NCBI GenBank assembly: GCA_013396995.1
Contig: VWZP01010284.1
Location: 277,168 to 341,167 of the forward strand
Length of the DNA stretch: 64,000 bases
Reading direction: 5' to 3'
Source of the DNA: Dicaeum eximium
Taxonomy: Eukaryota; Chordata; Aves; Passeriformes; Dicaeidae
The position numbers were made by a program, and so were the translations under genes. Position 1 is the stretch's first letter. The number at the start of each line of letters is the position of its first letter. Below, piece after piece: positions 47,390-58,800 of this stretch. Below the pieces are notes generated by a model that was not told the origin of the DNA, ran no database searches, and saw only the letters and a program-made list of their open reading frames with translations.

Positions 47390-48667
47390 AGAGGGACAGT
47401 GCCAGAAGGGGAAATGTGACCCTGTTCTTCATCCTTCCTGACTGCAGCTATGACTTCCCTTAATGGAAATCTAGGATGTTTCATTGCATGGTTTGTTTAA
47501 TCTAAATTTCACATTCACCTCCCCTGCAGACAGGGTGAATGAGTGGTTTGTTTTCCCTATTTCACCCCACCATTGTGCTGGAGACCCTCCCAGAGATAAA
47601 CAGGGGCTGCTCTCCTGCCTGAGTGGGTCTCTGACTCTTTCCAGTGGAGGGGTCCAGGAGATGTGGCTGGGAACAGCAGCTCTCTTCCACCTTCTAACAT
47701 CCTTCAAGACACGTTTCACCTCCTGCAGCATCCATCAGGGGCCACCAGGGATGCCACCTGTGCCCAGCTTAGCTGTCCCTTCTCTGGACACAGAGGAAAG
47801 CCTGAAGGGTGTGGTGCCAGGTTCCTAAAGGATGAAGGAGGACATGAAGGAATGTTATGGAAGGGGATAAAATTCAGCCTAAGCACACTAAAATGAATCC
47901 TGTAGGAGCCAAAGCTGAACTGGGACTGGCTGTTCTGTGTGCTGGTGACAGAAAAACCAGTGTGGGGTGTGACTTTCCACGTAGCCCAAAAACTATGCAG
48001 AAAGTGATTCTGTCCCAGCAGAAAATCTGCTGGGGCTTGTAACATGAAGGAAGCTCTTTTGGGTAAGCACAGCTTGATCGAAATCTCTGCTTCAGGCATG
48101 CCAGCTACTCTCTAAACATGGACCGTAATGGCTTTTGTACTTTAGGTTTCTCTTTCCCAGTTTGGATTGGGATCACATGTTGCAGTACCCAAACTTAGAG
48201 CTAGAATGGGGAGCCTTGCATATTCATTTCTTGCTGAAATCGGGCTCCATTGAGGCTCCTTAGCATTTTACTGATAATTCTCCTTTGCCAGCACAACTAG
48301 GCATGGGGCCTAATCATGCCCTTATTAAACTCACTGGAAGTTTTGATGTGGATTTCAATGGCAACAGCACTTTTTCCCAAAGGGACCGTGATTTTTTTTC
48401 CTTTTTTTTTTTTTTCCCTCCACAGCTCAGTCTTGACAATGCTGTCTGCTGATTTCCTTCACAGGACCAGTAGCTCTTGCAATGGGCAAATAAATAGAAA
48501 TTCCCAGAAATGTACCCAGATAAGGGGTCATTTCAGTTGGAAATTAGAAATTTATTTTAAAATTTACTTGGAAACTCTCACATCTGGAATTCCTTTTACA
48601 GTAAAATGACTGGGATCAGGAAGTGTTAGATCCCAGCAAATTACAGTTTGATTGCTAGCAGGTGGAA

Positions 48668-48675
48668 ATGCAAAT
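48668..48675 (+). promoter_or_regulatory. Perfect octamer ATGCAAAT (POU-type site)
   Basis: Exact match to the octamer bound by POU-family factors. One 8-bp match can occur by chance in 64 kb, so this is only a motif call. Confidence 0.3.
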
Positions 48676-49269
48676 GAGGAAAGCATCATACCTGCACTTT
48701 GGCTCTGGATTTTGCCTTCCCAAATCTTCCAACAAAAACTCTTCATTTTTTTTTTTATCCCATAGAAGAAAATTAGAAAATTAGTGACTTTCAAGTTGGT
48801 TTCCTTGCTTCCTTTCAAAATGAAAGCATCACTTGGAAACATGTGTGCCTGCAAGCCTGCTTGGAAAGGAGGGCTGCCCCCTCTAACCCAGCTCATTTTG
48901 TTTAATTCCTTGAAGGTGCCGAAAGACCCCCCAAGAGCTTTTGATCTTTGAAGCTCTTTTATTACTACCCAAAAAATTATAAGCACAAGAAAGAAATATT
49001 TATCTAAAGATGGGGAAACGGTGAACTCCTGGGTGAGACGGATAAATTAAAAGCTGGAAAACTAATCTCCAGCCTGACCTGTGAGTTCTGGCAAGCTGAA
49101 TATCCTCATCCTGCTAGTCACTGTGTACATCCAGAGACACCCACCCTGCCCCAAAGGGTCTTTTTTGCCCAACCTTCCCTAGGTGTGGAGCTGGCCAAGC
49201 AAGGAGGCTCTGAATGCTTTTGATGGATCCAGTCTTACTGATTAAAAGGATAAGATCTGTCAGAAACTG

Positions 49270-49440
49270 GAAAATCTTGGGAGAGGGGTGTGAAGGAGAT
49301 CTGTGAAGTCATGCAGGGTGTGGAGTACAGCAAGGCAACAAAAGCCTCCTTAAAGCCCATCATTGTCCAGGTGGATGTTAGAAGGGTGCAAAACCTCAAG
49401 GAAGTATTTCTTGACAGGGCAGATCAGAAAGGGATCATGC
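49270..49440 (+). mobile_element. Old CR1-like LINE fragment
   Basis: AGATCTGTGAAGTCATGCAG, GGTGTGGAGTACAG, then GTGCAAAACCTCAAGGAAGT and ATTTCTTGACAGGGCAGA follow the part of CR1 a few hundred bases from its 3' end (ATTTATAAGATCATGAA.GG, then AAAACAAACAAAAGGAAGTA and TTTCTTCACACAGC). No 3' octamers survive. A 61-codon open frame (49290-49475) runs through it by chance. Confidence 0.55.
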
Positions 49441-49528
49441 TGCATCCTGTAACTGTAGAAGCCAAAGATTTTTAAAGGGTTTGCAGTAGATAGACACATT
49501 TATGGGTGACAGAACCACCTGTGGCCGT

Positions 49529-49592
49529 CAGGTGCAAACAGGCATTTGGGAGATGGCCACCAGGTGCAAACAGGCATTTGGGAGATGGCCAC
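49529..49592. repeat. 32-bp perfect tandem duplication
   Basis: Two adjacent 32-bp copies (49529-49560 and 49561-49592) with no mismatch. Part of a third, diverged start lies just upstream (GGCCGTCAGG against GGCCACCAGG). Identity this high points to recent expansion, and copy number may vary between individuals. Confidence 0.95.
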
Positions 49593-49993
49593 CTGCTCAG
49601 CAGCAGACAAATCTACAGTGCAAGACCCTGGGAAAGGCCCTTTGTCCATCCCTTATTTCTTATACACTTCCCCAACATGTCCTCACTTTCCATGGGATCC
49701 CTTATCCTCCCTCCATGGGGACAAATAAGCATCTCTGTGAGTTTGTCCTCCTGCCCTAATTCGATGTCACTCTTTGAAGTACCGCCAATGACAGAACTCC
49801 TCCTGAATCCTCTCTCTGTCACTGCACAAAAAAGCCCCCTCTTTGCCAAGGGAGGCCCATGGTATTTCATCTTCCTCGAGGCAACAGATGAGAGAGTTTC
49901 CTCCTTTATGGGTTAGCTCAGATGTAGAGCCCACAGCGTTCCCTGGCAGATTATTAAAGCATTAACCATGCTCATTTAATGGCATTGAGATGC

Positions 49994-50000
49994 AGATAAG
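49994..50000 (+). promoter_or_regulatory. GATA-type motif AGATAAG
   Basis: Exact AGATAAG within an AT-rich block that also holds several TAAT cores. Motif match only. Confidence 0.3.
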
Positions 50001-50228
50001 ATGTAATGTATCATGTATTGTATTCCCCTCTCAGTGTGGCTGAGCATATTTTTTAAATGTCAAGGGCAGGTGTTTTTGCGTGATACCTACTTAGTGGTAT
50101 TTATGGTGATATTTGTTCCAGGGCTGCAGTTAATATTGTGTCCTCTGTTTCGTTACACTCTGAGGTTAAACTGCATGTCTGGCACGTCGTTTATTCAATT
50201 ATTAAAACATCTTAATGAAGGTTAACAG

Positions 50229-50322
50229 CGCAGTGCAGCACGGCAGTGCAGAGCCGACGCGCATAAATCTGCCGGGCGCGGCGTTGGGAAAGGCGGCTGA
50301 GCGGCATCTCCCCAAGCACACG
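50229..50322. other. CpG cluster adjoining an AT-rich block
   Basis: About twelve CpGs in roughly 95 bp, including GCCGGGCGCGGCG, ending at an E-box CACGTG (50319-50324). It directly follows an AT-rich, TAAT-containing block. This sharp switch is typical of developmental enhancers or short unmethylated regions, but no activity can be shown from sequence. Confidence 0.6.
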
Positions 50323-50324
50323 TG
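50319..50324. promoter_or_regulatory. E-box CACGTG
   Basis: Palindromic E-box at the right edge of the CpG cluster. Motif match only. Confidence 0.35.
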
Positions 50325-52245
50325 GGGCAGATTAAAAGTGCATGCAAAACACTGCCAGAAACAGCTCTGAACACAATCCTTCTGGGAACCAGAGCTGGAG
50401 AAATGAAAAAAAAAAAACAACAAAAAAAACCTATAACGGGTCTCCCTGCTTTCAGCTGCCAGGAGCGCTGAGGTAAATGTGGCATTTTGGCTTTCTGTCT
50501 CCTTTGCTGATCTTGGGTGAACCATTCTGAGATTTTAAAGACCAGCTCCAGTGCAATATTTCTCTGAACGTGCCTGGTGAGGTTCTCCAGGGCTTTAGGG
50601 GGGATGCTGGGGCTCTGCTCTGCCAAGGGGAGTCATTTTGGTGACTGTGCAGACAGAGGAATTGCCTCTGTGGAGCCTCTGAGGTGGAGAGGTGGCATGG
50701 GCTGATCCCAGCAAAGATTGTGTGATGGCACTGGGCTAGTGCTAACCACCAGCACAGGTATCCTCTAGTGCCCATAGAGGAGATCAGGCCTGCAGAAATG
50801 GTGTCCTAGTCTCTTATTCACCCTGGGAAAAGGCTCCCTAAAATCCAGGAAAGCCCTGGGCTGCAGTCTTGTTCCAGCAGCTACTGGGATAGTGCTCCAA
50901 TTTCTTTGTTCCTTTAGCAAATATGAGTTGAAGCCTAGGAAAATTTTAGAGGACTTAGTTGTCATTTTACACAATATTGTTAAGAAATAAGTTAAATTTC
51001 CAGATAAGTCTGGAGTTGGGAAAAATCCTGTAGCTGACTCTGAGTTTTCTACAGCTGATCTGCCACCTAAGCCTGATCTCAGGCTAAAGGGCTTGATGGA
51101 TTAGTTCTACTTCATCAAAAAAAAGGATGATACTTGTGATTCACACCAAATATCCATGGCCATCCCAAAATGCTTCAGTGACACTTTACTGCCCCATCCT
51201 TGGATGAGAGCCATTGGATTCACGTGCAGAAAGCAAAGAGATGTGCATTGTGCTCAGCAATTTGTTGATGTGTTTACCAACTGCAGCGACATTTGTTGCC
51301 TGGTGGTACAAGGCTTAATTGAATTATTGCCTTGTTAATTTTTTAATCAACTCATTATAATCTTTTAATGACTTTGGAGCAGTAGAGGTTTTCCAGACCA
51401 GGATATGCCGATAACCTGGGGCTTTGGGAGCCAGTTTGAATGATCTTCAGTAAATGAAGTCATTCTACTGTACACTGTAGTTTGCACAGAGATGGTTGTT
51501 TAAGATTTTACAGCTGTCTTAGACATGGAAGCCAAAATCAGCAGCAAAGGTATTTCCTGTCTTCTTCCAGAGTTACTCCTGTGCCCTTTGCTCATTCCAT
51601 TATATTTAATTATTTCATTCATTTCTCTTGAGATGAAATGATTTGTCCCAGAGTTCAAGTGCTCATAATGTGCTCATGCAGTTCAATACCCATTCACTGC
51701 TGCACTTCATGGCCCTGCAAGCATTACCTGCCAGTCCTCTGGTGGCCCTGCTGACATCCCCACTCCCCTCCCCAGAGGTAAGTAATCACTCACTGCCTCA
51801 TTCTCCCCACTTAGTTCACACCCAGCAGTGGCAGAGCCCAGAAAATGGTCACACTAAGAGAGAACACCCCCGAGCCTGGTGTTGGTGTGGTTGGGAGGAC
51901 ACTGTTGTGCTTAACCCCTTCCCTGCACATCTGCAGGTCAGAGGCTTTCCAATGGATGTGTCACAGCTCAGACTGACAGAGAGGAAGACAGAGTCCTTCC
52001 TCAGAGCTCACTCATCTTTCACTCTGCTCAGTCAGGTTTGGGAAACCATAAAATAGACCTTTCAAGCATATAAAGATCACCAGGGTAGAACATTTACCAG
52101 GATTTAATGGGGAAGTAACATGAGTGCCGTTGATGCAAAGGAAAGCTCTCCATCACCCCAGTTTAAGTCCCAAAGGCAATGCTCTGTGACACTTCAAACA
52201 TATAAACAGTGTAGTGAGAATAAATATAATACATGGGCTTTGCCA

Positions 52246-52253
52246 ATGCAAAT
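52246..52253 (+). promoter_or_regulatory. Perfect octamer ATGCAAAT (POU-type site)
   Basis: Exact octamer within an AT-rich, conserved-looking block (52080-52690), followed closely by CAATTAT. The clustering with homeodomain-like cores makes it more plausible than an isolated match. Confidence 0.4.
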
Positions 52254-53683
52254 GAAAAGCAATTATCCCAAATCGCAGTCTTAATTTATAAGCAGTCAGT
52301 ATAATTTGAAAAACTGAAATCTGATGTTGCTAAATCAAATTCCTGTAATTCCACTGGGCATTAAGCACATAATAAGATTACACTGTGCACTGAGCATGTC
52401 CTTGTTAAATCTGCTGGCTACTGCATTTTTATTGCTCTCCTGGGGGTTTATTGAGTTTACACTTCCAGTAAAAGGTAATGTTTTCACAGTGTCTTTGGTG
52501 TGTTGGCCACACAAGTCTGTCTGCAGCAGGCAGAATTCTTAAGCCATATAATTTGCTTACATCCCTTAGTGGCTCAACTGGAAAAATAAAAAGGCAATTA
52601 AAAGACACCATGCAGTTGTATATAACCAAATTAAAAATAACAATAATGAATCTGCTGTACTGTAATCAGTAAGGAAAGGAAGCCATGCATAATGGTGAAG
52701 GTCTAGCTGTGAGACAACTGAATTGATGAGCTCTCCTGCTTAGGCTTGGTTCTGAATGCCTGAATAGTGGTGCTAATATGATACCTGCAATTTATATACA
52801 AAAGTGACCTTGAGACTAGCTGCTCTCCAAACAAGCAGAAAGAATGGGATTTCCTTGCAACAGGCTGTCTGTGGTCTTGGGAAATGGAGGAGAAGGCAGG
52901 GGATAAAGGGAGGACACCAGGCAACTTGGATATTGGCCAGTGAAAGTCCCTGTGAGCAGCATGGTATTTCCTAAGGAAGACACGGAGATGAAATGTGCCA
53001 TTTTAGAAGGAGGCAAAAAGCTATGAAGAAACAAATTCCCTCCCAACAAACAAGACAAAATGAATGCAACAGAGGCACCAAAGAGATTTGCACACCTGTG
53101 AACACTTAGCATGGACATCCCTGCAGGACCATCTCAGTGTCCCCTTGCAGATGTGTTCTCCTGGTGTTTGATTCCCTCCTGCTGTCTTACAAGAGTTGGT
53201 TTAAACTTTTAGGTGTAAAAGTCTTCTTGAACATGCTTATCATTAATCAGGATAATGCTGGATAAGCTTGATGGATGCATTAATTTACATTTTAAATCTT
53301 TGCTGTTGTGTCTGGGACAATTCCAGTGTAAAACTGTGGGCTCAGATCTCTCCTAAAAGTAAAACTGTTTTATTCACTGGGACTTTATAGGGTTTGTAAT
53401 CATCCTGTAATATTTAAATCTCAGTGCTTTTGAAGGGTCACCCTTTGTTCTCCTGGTTAGGTCACCTTCCAGAACACTTTTGCAGTCAAGGTTCCAAGAA
53501 CACCTTGCTTTTACAGATGAATTTTGTCAAAAAAGAACAGACCAAGTGCACATTCCTCACTGGGACTAAAGATAATTCTGCTAAGCAGGATTTGTGATGG
53601 CAGCATGAGAACAGTGCACCCTGTGACCACTTATAGAGCCCCAAACTTCTGCTTAGGACCAGATCTGAACTGGAAAGCAGACT

Positions 53684-53835
53684 TTCACAGAATCACAGAA
53701 TCATGGAATGGTTTGGGTGGAAAGGGATTTTCAGGACTATCTCCTTCCAACCCACCTACCCTGAGCATGGACACCTTCCACTAGATCAGGTTGCTCCAAG
53801 CCCCATCCAAGCTGGTCTGGAATACTTCCATGCCA
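53684..53835 (-). mobile_element. CR1 LINE 3' end with three 3' octamers
   Basis: Starts TCACAGAATCACAGAATCAT, three copies of the CR1 3' octamer in reverse complement. It continues GGAATGGTTTGGGTGG, a CTCCTTCCAACCCACCTACC block, GACACCTTCCACTAGATCAG and GTTGCTCCAAGCCCCATCCA, ending in GGAATACTTCCA. Minus strand, about 150 bp, 5'-truncated. Confidence 0.95.
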
Positions 53836-53883
53836 GACATTTCTCTGGCTTGCTCTTGCAGTTTCTAGCAGCTGACTCTTGGG

Positions 53884-53946
53884 AAGAAAGAAAAAAAAAA
53901 AGAAAGAAAAAAAAAGAAAGAAAAAAAGAAAGAAAGAAAAAAAAGA
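53884..53946. repeat. A-rich (GAAA)n-like tract
   Basis: A runs separated by GAAAG units over about 60 bp, giving a Lys/Arg-rich open frame on the plus strand. It starts about 50 bp beyond the CR1 copy and is not its 3' tail, because that CR1 is antisense with its 3' end on the other side. Confidence 0.93.
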
Positions 53947-56900
53947 GACCGGATTATTTATATAGGATTTCTGGTCTGTATACAAAGCTTCCTGGACTGA
54001 CTTTTTCCTTCATCACTCCTTGTTTTCTGCAGATCCAGCATTACAGAGCCAAGCTCATGAGAGGTCAGAGTCTCATCTCTGGGGTGTCCTGCTGCTCATG
54101 CCAGCTTTGTGTGGAGAAACTGAAGGAGGGTCACTCATCATGCAGTGAGTGCTGCAGCTCTCTGCAGGGACTCCTTTTCCTCTGGGTTTAATGATTTGCA
54201 ACCTAGAGGGGTTTCATTTGTCTAAACCCTCCAGCCAGTCACCAGCTATTCCTGAAACCTGCATGTCAAGGCCAAAGTTTGTGTCAAACCTGCCTGGGCA
54301 ATTCTGGAGGTTTCTTTTTGAAATGGTTTCTCAGGGGTAGATACACCAAGACTTTGACTGAATTCTTCCATTATTTGAGATTTATTGCTGGCAGTGGACA
54401 AGTTCCTTTGGGAAAACCTTAACGTGAGATGACAGTAATTCACCAGAAGTTTGGCACGGTTTTACCCGAGGGAACTCTAAACCAGCAAGCCTTCCCATGA
54501 CATAAATATCACAGAGGTCACAGAGCAATTAGGATTAGGGTTACAAATGTGTTTATCAGTGTCAGGACAATTATGTCTTCTAGCTTTGTTAGATGGGCAT
54601 CTTGAGACACCTACTTCAGAAAATTTACTGGGAAAAGGAAAAGCTTGAATCATAAACCTCACCAGTGCTGTGCCCCTGAAACATTGAGAACATACTGGCA
54701 CTGCCAGGAAGGACTGGAACTGGATTTTCACTGTTTTTTCCACCACAAAGACCAGGAGGAAGTGAGAAGAAACTCAATACACACAAAAGGAGGTGCACTT
54801 TCCCATGTAAGGTTAGTGCTTGTGGGACAACCACAGTGCCTTGATCACCTGTGGATACATGTGCCAAAAAATTGATGAGGTCTCCTGCAAACTCTAAAGA
54901 AATTCATGCAAGAGAGAGGCACAAAAACCACATCTGTCTTGGGAAACCCTTATGGCAGAAAGGGCTGGAAGCTGGAGAAATATCAGCAACTCCTTCCCTG
55001 TGGTCAGGCTCTTCCACAGCCATCTCCTCTTGAGTTAGGCTGATCTGTGTTCTGATGGCTATGGCCATGCTGGTTTCTTGTGCTACATTTAGACTTTGGG
55101 GACATAAAACAGCCCTTGTTGTGCCCTCCCTTCCTCCCCTTCCCCCTGCCATGCTGCATCTGCTGTGTGGGATTAGAACCATGCAGCCCTCTGACCTTGT
55201 GCTTGGGGCATCTCACATCAGGAACGTAGGAGCAAGGTGTGTGCTCAGGACCACTGCCAAAAAACAGTCCTAGAGGGAAGGCAGATTTTATTTATGACCT
55301 CAGTTCATCACGTTAGCAATAACTCACTTTATTCCTGCTCAGGGGTGGTGCTTTTCCTCTGAAAGGATGAGATGTAGCTTTTCATGAGGACCACACTTGT
55401 GTCTCTTTTCCAGAGAGGAAAGATGAGGATTTTGTATGTTTTCCATGCTGTAATCAATTTATTGCTTTATGGGATTCAGAGCTCCCCAGGAAAGTGTCAT
55501 GGATTGTGTCATGGTGCACACTGCTTGCATGGAGACCTTTGATTCAGCTGGCAGGCATTAAAAGAAGACAAAATAAGTTTAGCCAAAATGCTCAGTAATG
55601 ACTGCATGTGTGCAGCTGCAAGAAGAGCAGTGGTAACTGAGCCAAGAGTGGGAATTATTGGCAGCAGGGTCTGCATTCATCTGTGATTTATATTTTTTTC
55701 CTGATTTATAATTTCTTTACCAGCTGTGCAAGGTCCCTGCTATGTCCCCACCTCACTGTTGCCCACCCTGCTGCCTTCCCAGGACTCTTCAGCTCCATGG
55801 CTGAGCTTGACCTGCTCTTGACATTGGCTTCCACTGCCTGAGAGTCAGGGAGGTGCTCTTGAGTTTCCTCCAGCCATAAACATTTGGGGTGATGTAGTGC
55901 AGTAAGAACTTCCCCTGTATACCTTACCCCAGGTCTGGAGGAGCTGGAAACAGACTGGGAGCTCAGGAACTGGAGCTGAAGCCAGAAAAACCAGAGCCAT
56001 CAAGGGAAAGCTGTTTCAAGCTTCAATCCAGCTTGTCCAACCCAGCCAGTAAATTCCCATCTCAAGGTTTGACAAAATTGTCCTGACAAGGCAGATTTTG
56101 TCCTCAATGTATGTTTTCTTCCTCCTCTCATCCTCAGTGGGGCTGAGAGCTTGTTGACAGCACTAGTGTCCATCAATGCTGGTTTAACCCCTTCTTCACC
56201 TTCTCCTGCTGGATGCAGGGTGCAGGCTGCAGTTTGTGCCCAGGGCAGCTGGCATGGAAAAGGTTAAAGCTGTTGAGGACATGGTTCTTTGCAGCTTAAG
56301 TCATTTTTACAAAACCCTCAAGAGCCAACTGGTGGGCAGAGGGAGAAGGAAACATTCATATAAATACATCTCTGGGTTAGTGGATGCTGCAGTCTCTTCT
56401 CCTCTTGCTGAGGTAACTTGACATAATTCCAGGAGCAGACTGAGCTGAAGAAGGAGATCATTGAGTATTCCTACTCTTAAAGTGGGTTTTTCCTGTGTCC
56501 TATAAGCAACTTAATGACTGAGGTAATGTTCAGCTCCAGCCAGGAGCCAGGCCAGGCTTAGTCCCATATTTTGGGTGTCCAGTGGGTACAGCAGTCAGAA
56601 ATATTGTCACAGGATGGAGACAGCATAGCAGTGCTGGTAGCTGCTCCCACTGGCTTGCAGAGCCTTCATTTGTAGGATAAAAGGGAGAAAAAGAAGGATG
56701 CTTTCTCTGGCTTGTTAAAACACAGGGTTTCTGCTGGGCAAAGAAGATGTCAGAACTCCTGGCCTTAGACCAGTGAGGAGGTCAGTAGAGCACAGCAAAC
56801 TGGAAGTTTGAGACAAAGTACCTGCTTGTAATGAGCTGTTTTTGCAAAGAGTGGTTCTGCAGACTGGCTGGAGTCTGCACACAAGCTCCCCCATCCCAGC

Positions 56901-57023
56901 ACAGGCCACGAGGCTCTGCTGGGGCTGCTTTAGCACAGAGCTCCCAAGTTAAACAGAATTATGTCCTTGGAGAGATGAAATCCTGGTCCTGTTGGCCCTG
57001 AAGCCAAAGCTCCTTTTTCACAT
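53947..57023. other. Unique non-coding stretch, nothing recognised
   Basis: About 3 kb with no gene, RNA or transposon I can identify. Open frames are at most about 92 codons outside the A-rich tract. Confidence 0.55.
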
Positions 57024-57330
57024 TTCATAGAATTATAGAACCACTGAGGGTGGGAAAGACCTTTAAAATCATAGAGTCCAACCATTAACCCAGGCCCACC
57101 ACTAAACCATGTCCCTGAGTGCCACACGTCTTTTGAGGACATCCAGGGATGGGGATTCCACCACTTTCCTGGGTAACCTTTTTCAATGCCTGATCACCAT
57201 CTCCATTAAGAAACTTTTCCCAATATCCAACCTAAACCTCCCCTGACACAACTTGAAGCTGTTTCCTCTTGACCTATCCATTGTTACTTGGGAGAAGAGA
57301 CCGACCTCCACCTGGCTGCCTCCATCTTTC
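57024..57330 (-). mobile_element. CR1 LINE 3' end, longest 3'-end copy in the window
   Basis: TTCATAGAATTATAGAACCA gives the 3' octamers. Further landmarks are AAAATCATAGAGTCCAACCA, TTAACCCAGGCCCACCACTA, CCATGTCCCTGAGTGCCACA, ACTTTCCTGGGTAACCT, CCAATATCCAACCTAAACCT, GAAGCTGTTTCCTCTTGACC and TTACTTGGGAGAAGAGACCG. It covers about 300 bp of the 3' region on the minus strand, of the 'GGGCTTGGCAGTG' lineage. A 211-codon plus-strand frame (57288-57923) begins inside it and is not a gene. Confidence 0.96.
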
Positions 57331-58343
57331 AGACAGCTGTGGAGCTCTGCCCCATCCTCCCAGGGACAGGGACAAGAGATGGTGGCCAGCTTGGTGTAAT
57401 TTGTGCTGGGACTGCTGAGGAGACAGGACTCACACTTCAGATGCATGGTTGGGGGAGCCTGGGAACACCAAGGCCTCAGCCAAGTGCTGCCACTGGAAAG
57501 GATGATTTTCCCTCAAAGGCAGGACCTCAGCAGGGACTTACAGGGCTCCCAGGAAGCCCTGGGGTAATTCCTGAGCTTTGCTGGCCTGGCAGCTCTGAGT
57601 GCAGCTGGACTTTGCTGGGAGATGACACGGCAGAAGCCACGCTTCAGCATTTTCCACTTCTGTCTCTGCTCCTGCAAACGGCAGAGCTGCCTCTCACACC
57701 AAGCTCTGGTGTTCAGGAAGGTGTGATTTCTGTGGAAGTTGTGAATTTTTGTTGTAAGGCTTCCCTTTCTTCCCTCCCTTGTGATGGCAAATGGATTCTT
57801 GCAAATACAGCGCAGGTTTATTTTAAAGGTTGGAACAGCAAAGTGCAGGAGAGTGTTGTACAGAAAAAAAAAAAAAGAGAAACAGATCCCAACTATACTA
57901 TTCGTTTGCCTTATAGGACATGAGGCTTTTTACACTATTTTTTAAAATTCTTGTGTGTATGCTTATGCCTTACAAGTTATAAAATCTGGAGCCTGCTGTT
58001 GTTAGATTAGGTCTGAGGTAGAGGCAGAGAGGGGATGCTGCTTTTACATTCCTCCCAGGAGTCCTGTGTAGTCCCACCTCGGTACCAGGAGCACATGGGG
58101 GTGGAATTCCCCACAGATGGATGTATCTCCTGGAAAACCTCATGCATAGTTCTTTCTGGATACTTTCCTTGCCCTCTTCAGAGGTATTGGTTTCTTTTAT
58201 TCCCCCTGGGGAAATTCTACCCCAGCAGGAACACAGCCTGTCAAGCCATTGCCTTTAAACCCTGGTGAGTGATTTTCAGGCCAATACATCCTGTTTGAAT
58301 TCAAGATTTTGTCCAGGCCCTCCTGTGTTCCACTGCCAGTAAC
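57331..58343. other. Unique non-coding stretch left of the gap
   Basis: Apart from the antisense frame starting in the CR1, nothing is recognised. An A14 run lies at 57865-57878. No exon is supportable. Confidence 0.55.
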
Positions 58344-58406
58344 NNNNNNNNNNNNNNNNNNNNNNNNNNNNNNNNNNNNNNNNNNNNNNNNNNNNNNNNN
58401 NNNNNN
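58344..58406. other. Assembly gap (63 N)
   Basis: Sixty-three consecutive N. The sequence on the right side is (GAG)n-like, so the gap probably hides an expanded triplet repeat. Confidence 0.99.
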
Positions 58407-58422
58407 GAGGAGGAGGAGGAGG
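58407..58422. repeat. (AGG)n triplet repeat at gap edge
   Basis: About five AGG units directly abut the N run, with no matching repeat on the left side. The repeat is probably truncated by the gap, so its true length is unknown. Confidence 0.9.
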
Positions 58423-58731
58423 TCTGGTGTAATTACCAGTGCTCTAAATACCTGCTAGGGGAAGGCTGTGCCCTCAGCATCAGGTGTCTGTGGCCTTTAT
58501 CTCTCTTGCTTGGGCCCAGCTGCATCCCAGTGCTTCTCTTTGGTAATGAAGGAAGTTTTTCCCTTTGTTTGCAGAGCTCTTGAATTTGCACAGGAACCCT
58601 CCCAACACCTGCAGCTTTGGTTCCTGGCCTGGAGGTAGGACTTGGCAGAGAATCCTGATGCTGCCCCACTTCTTTCCAGCCCTAAAACTCAGAGTGATGT
58701 ATGCAAAGATCTCCATACACAGGAGGCAGGG

Positions 58732-58800
58732 TACATAGAATTGTTAAGGTTGCAAAATATTTCCAAGATCATCAATTCAAACAATCAGCTTAGCACATGT
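58732..58800 (-). mobile_element. Short CR1 LINE 3' terminus
   Basis: TACATAGAATTGTTAAGGTT, GCAAAATATTTCCAAGATCA, then TCAATTCAAACAATCAGCTT. This is a decayed form of the CR1 terminus ATAGAATTGTTAGGGTTGGA with AAGATCATCAAGTCCAACCA. About 70 bp, minus strand. Confidence 0.8.

Larger units (their letters stand above)
46037..49269. other. Unique stretch containing a dense CpG cluster
   Basis: No transposon or gene recognised. The prominent feature is the 65-bp CpG cluster at 46621-46685. Other features are a TG-rich run at 47339-47389 and T/C-rich tracts at 48391-48420. Open frames of up to 140 codons lack domains. Confidence 0.5.
49593..53683. other. Unique stretch with the best candidate regulatory DNA
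   Basis: No gene or transposon recognised. AT-rich, homeodomain-motif-rich blocks at about 49930-50220 and 52080-52690 and a CpG cluster at 50229-50322 stand out. An A-rich run lies at 50406-50430. Overlapping frames of 107-137 codons here have no recognisable domain. Confidence 0.5.

Noticed and set aside
53684..53946. A-rich tract read as the tail of the adjacent CR1 or of a processed pseudogene
   Set aside because: The CR1 is antisense with its 3' end on the far side, CR1 ends in octamers rather than poly-A, and no gene-derived body lies upstream of the tract.
57288..57923. 211-codon plus-strand ORF
   Set aside because: It starts inside an antisense CR1 3' end and has no recognisable domain. 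Its length is near what chance allows in 64 kb read in six frames (rough estimate).
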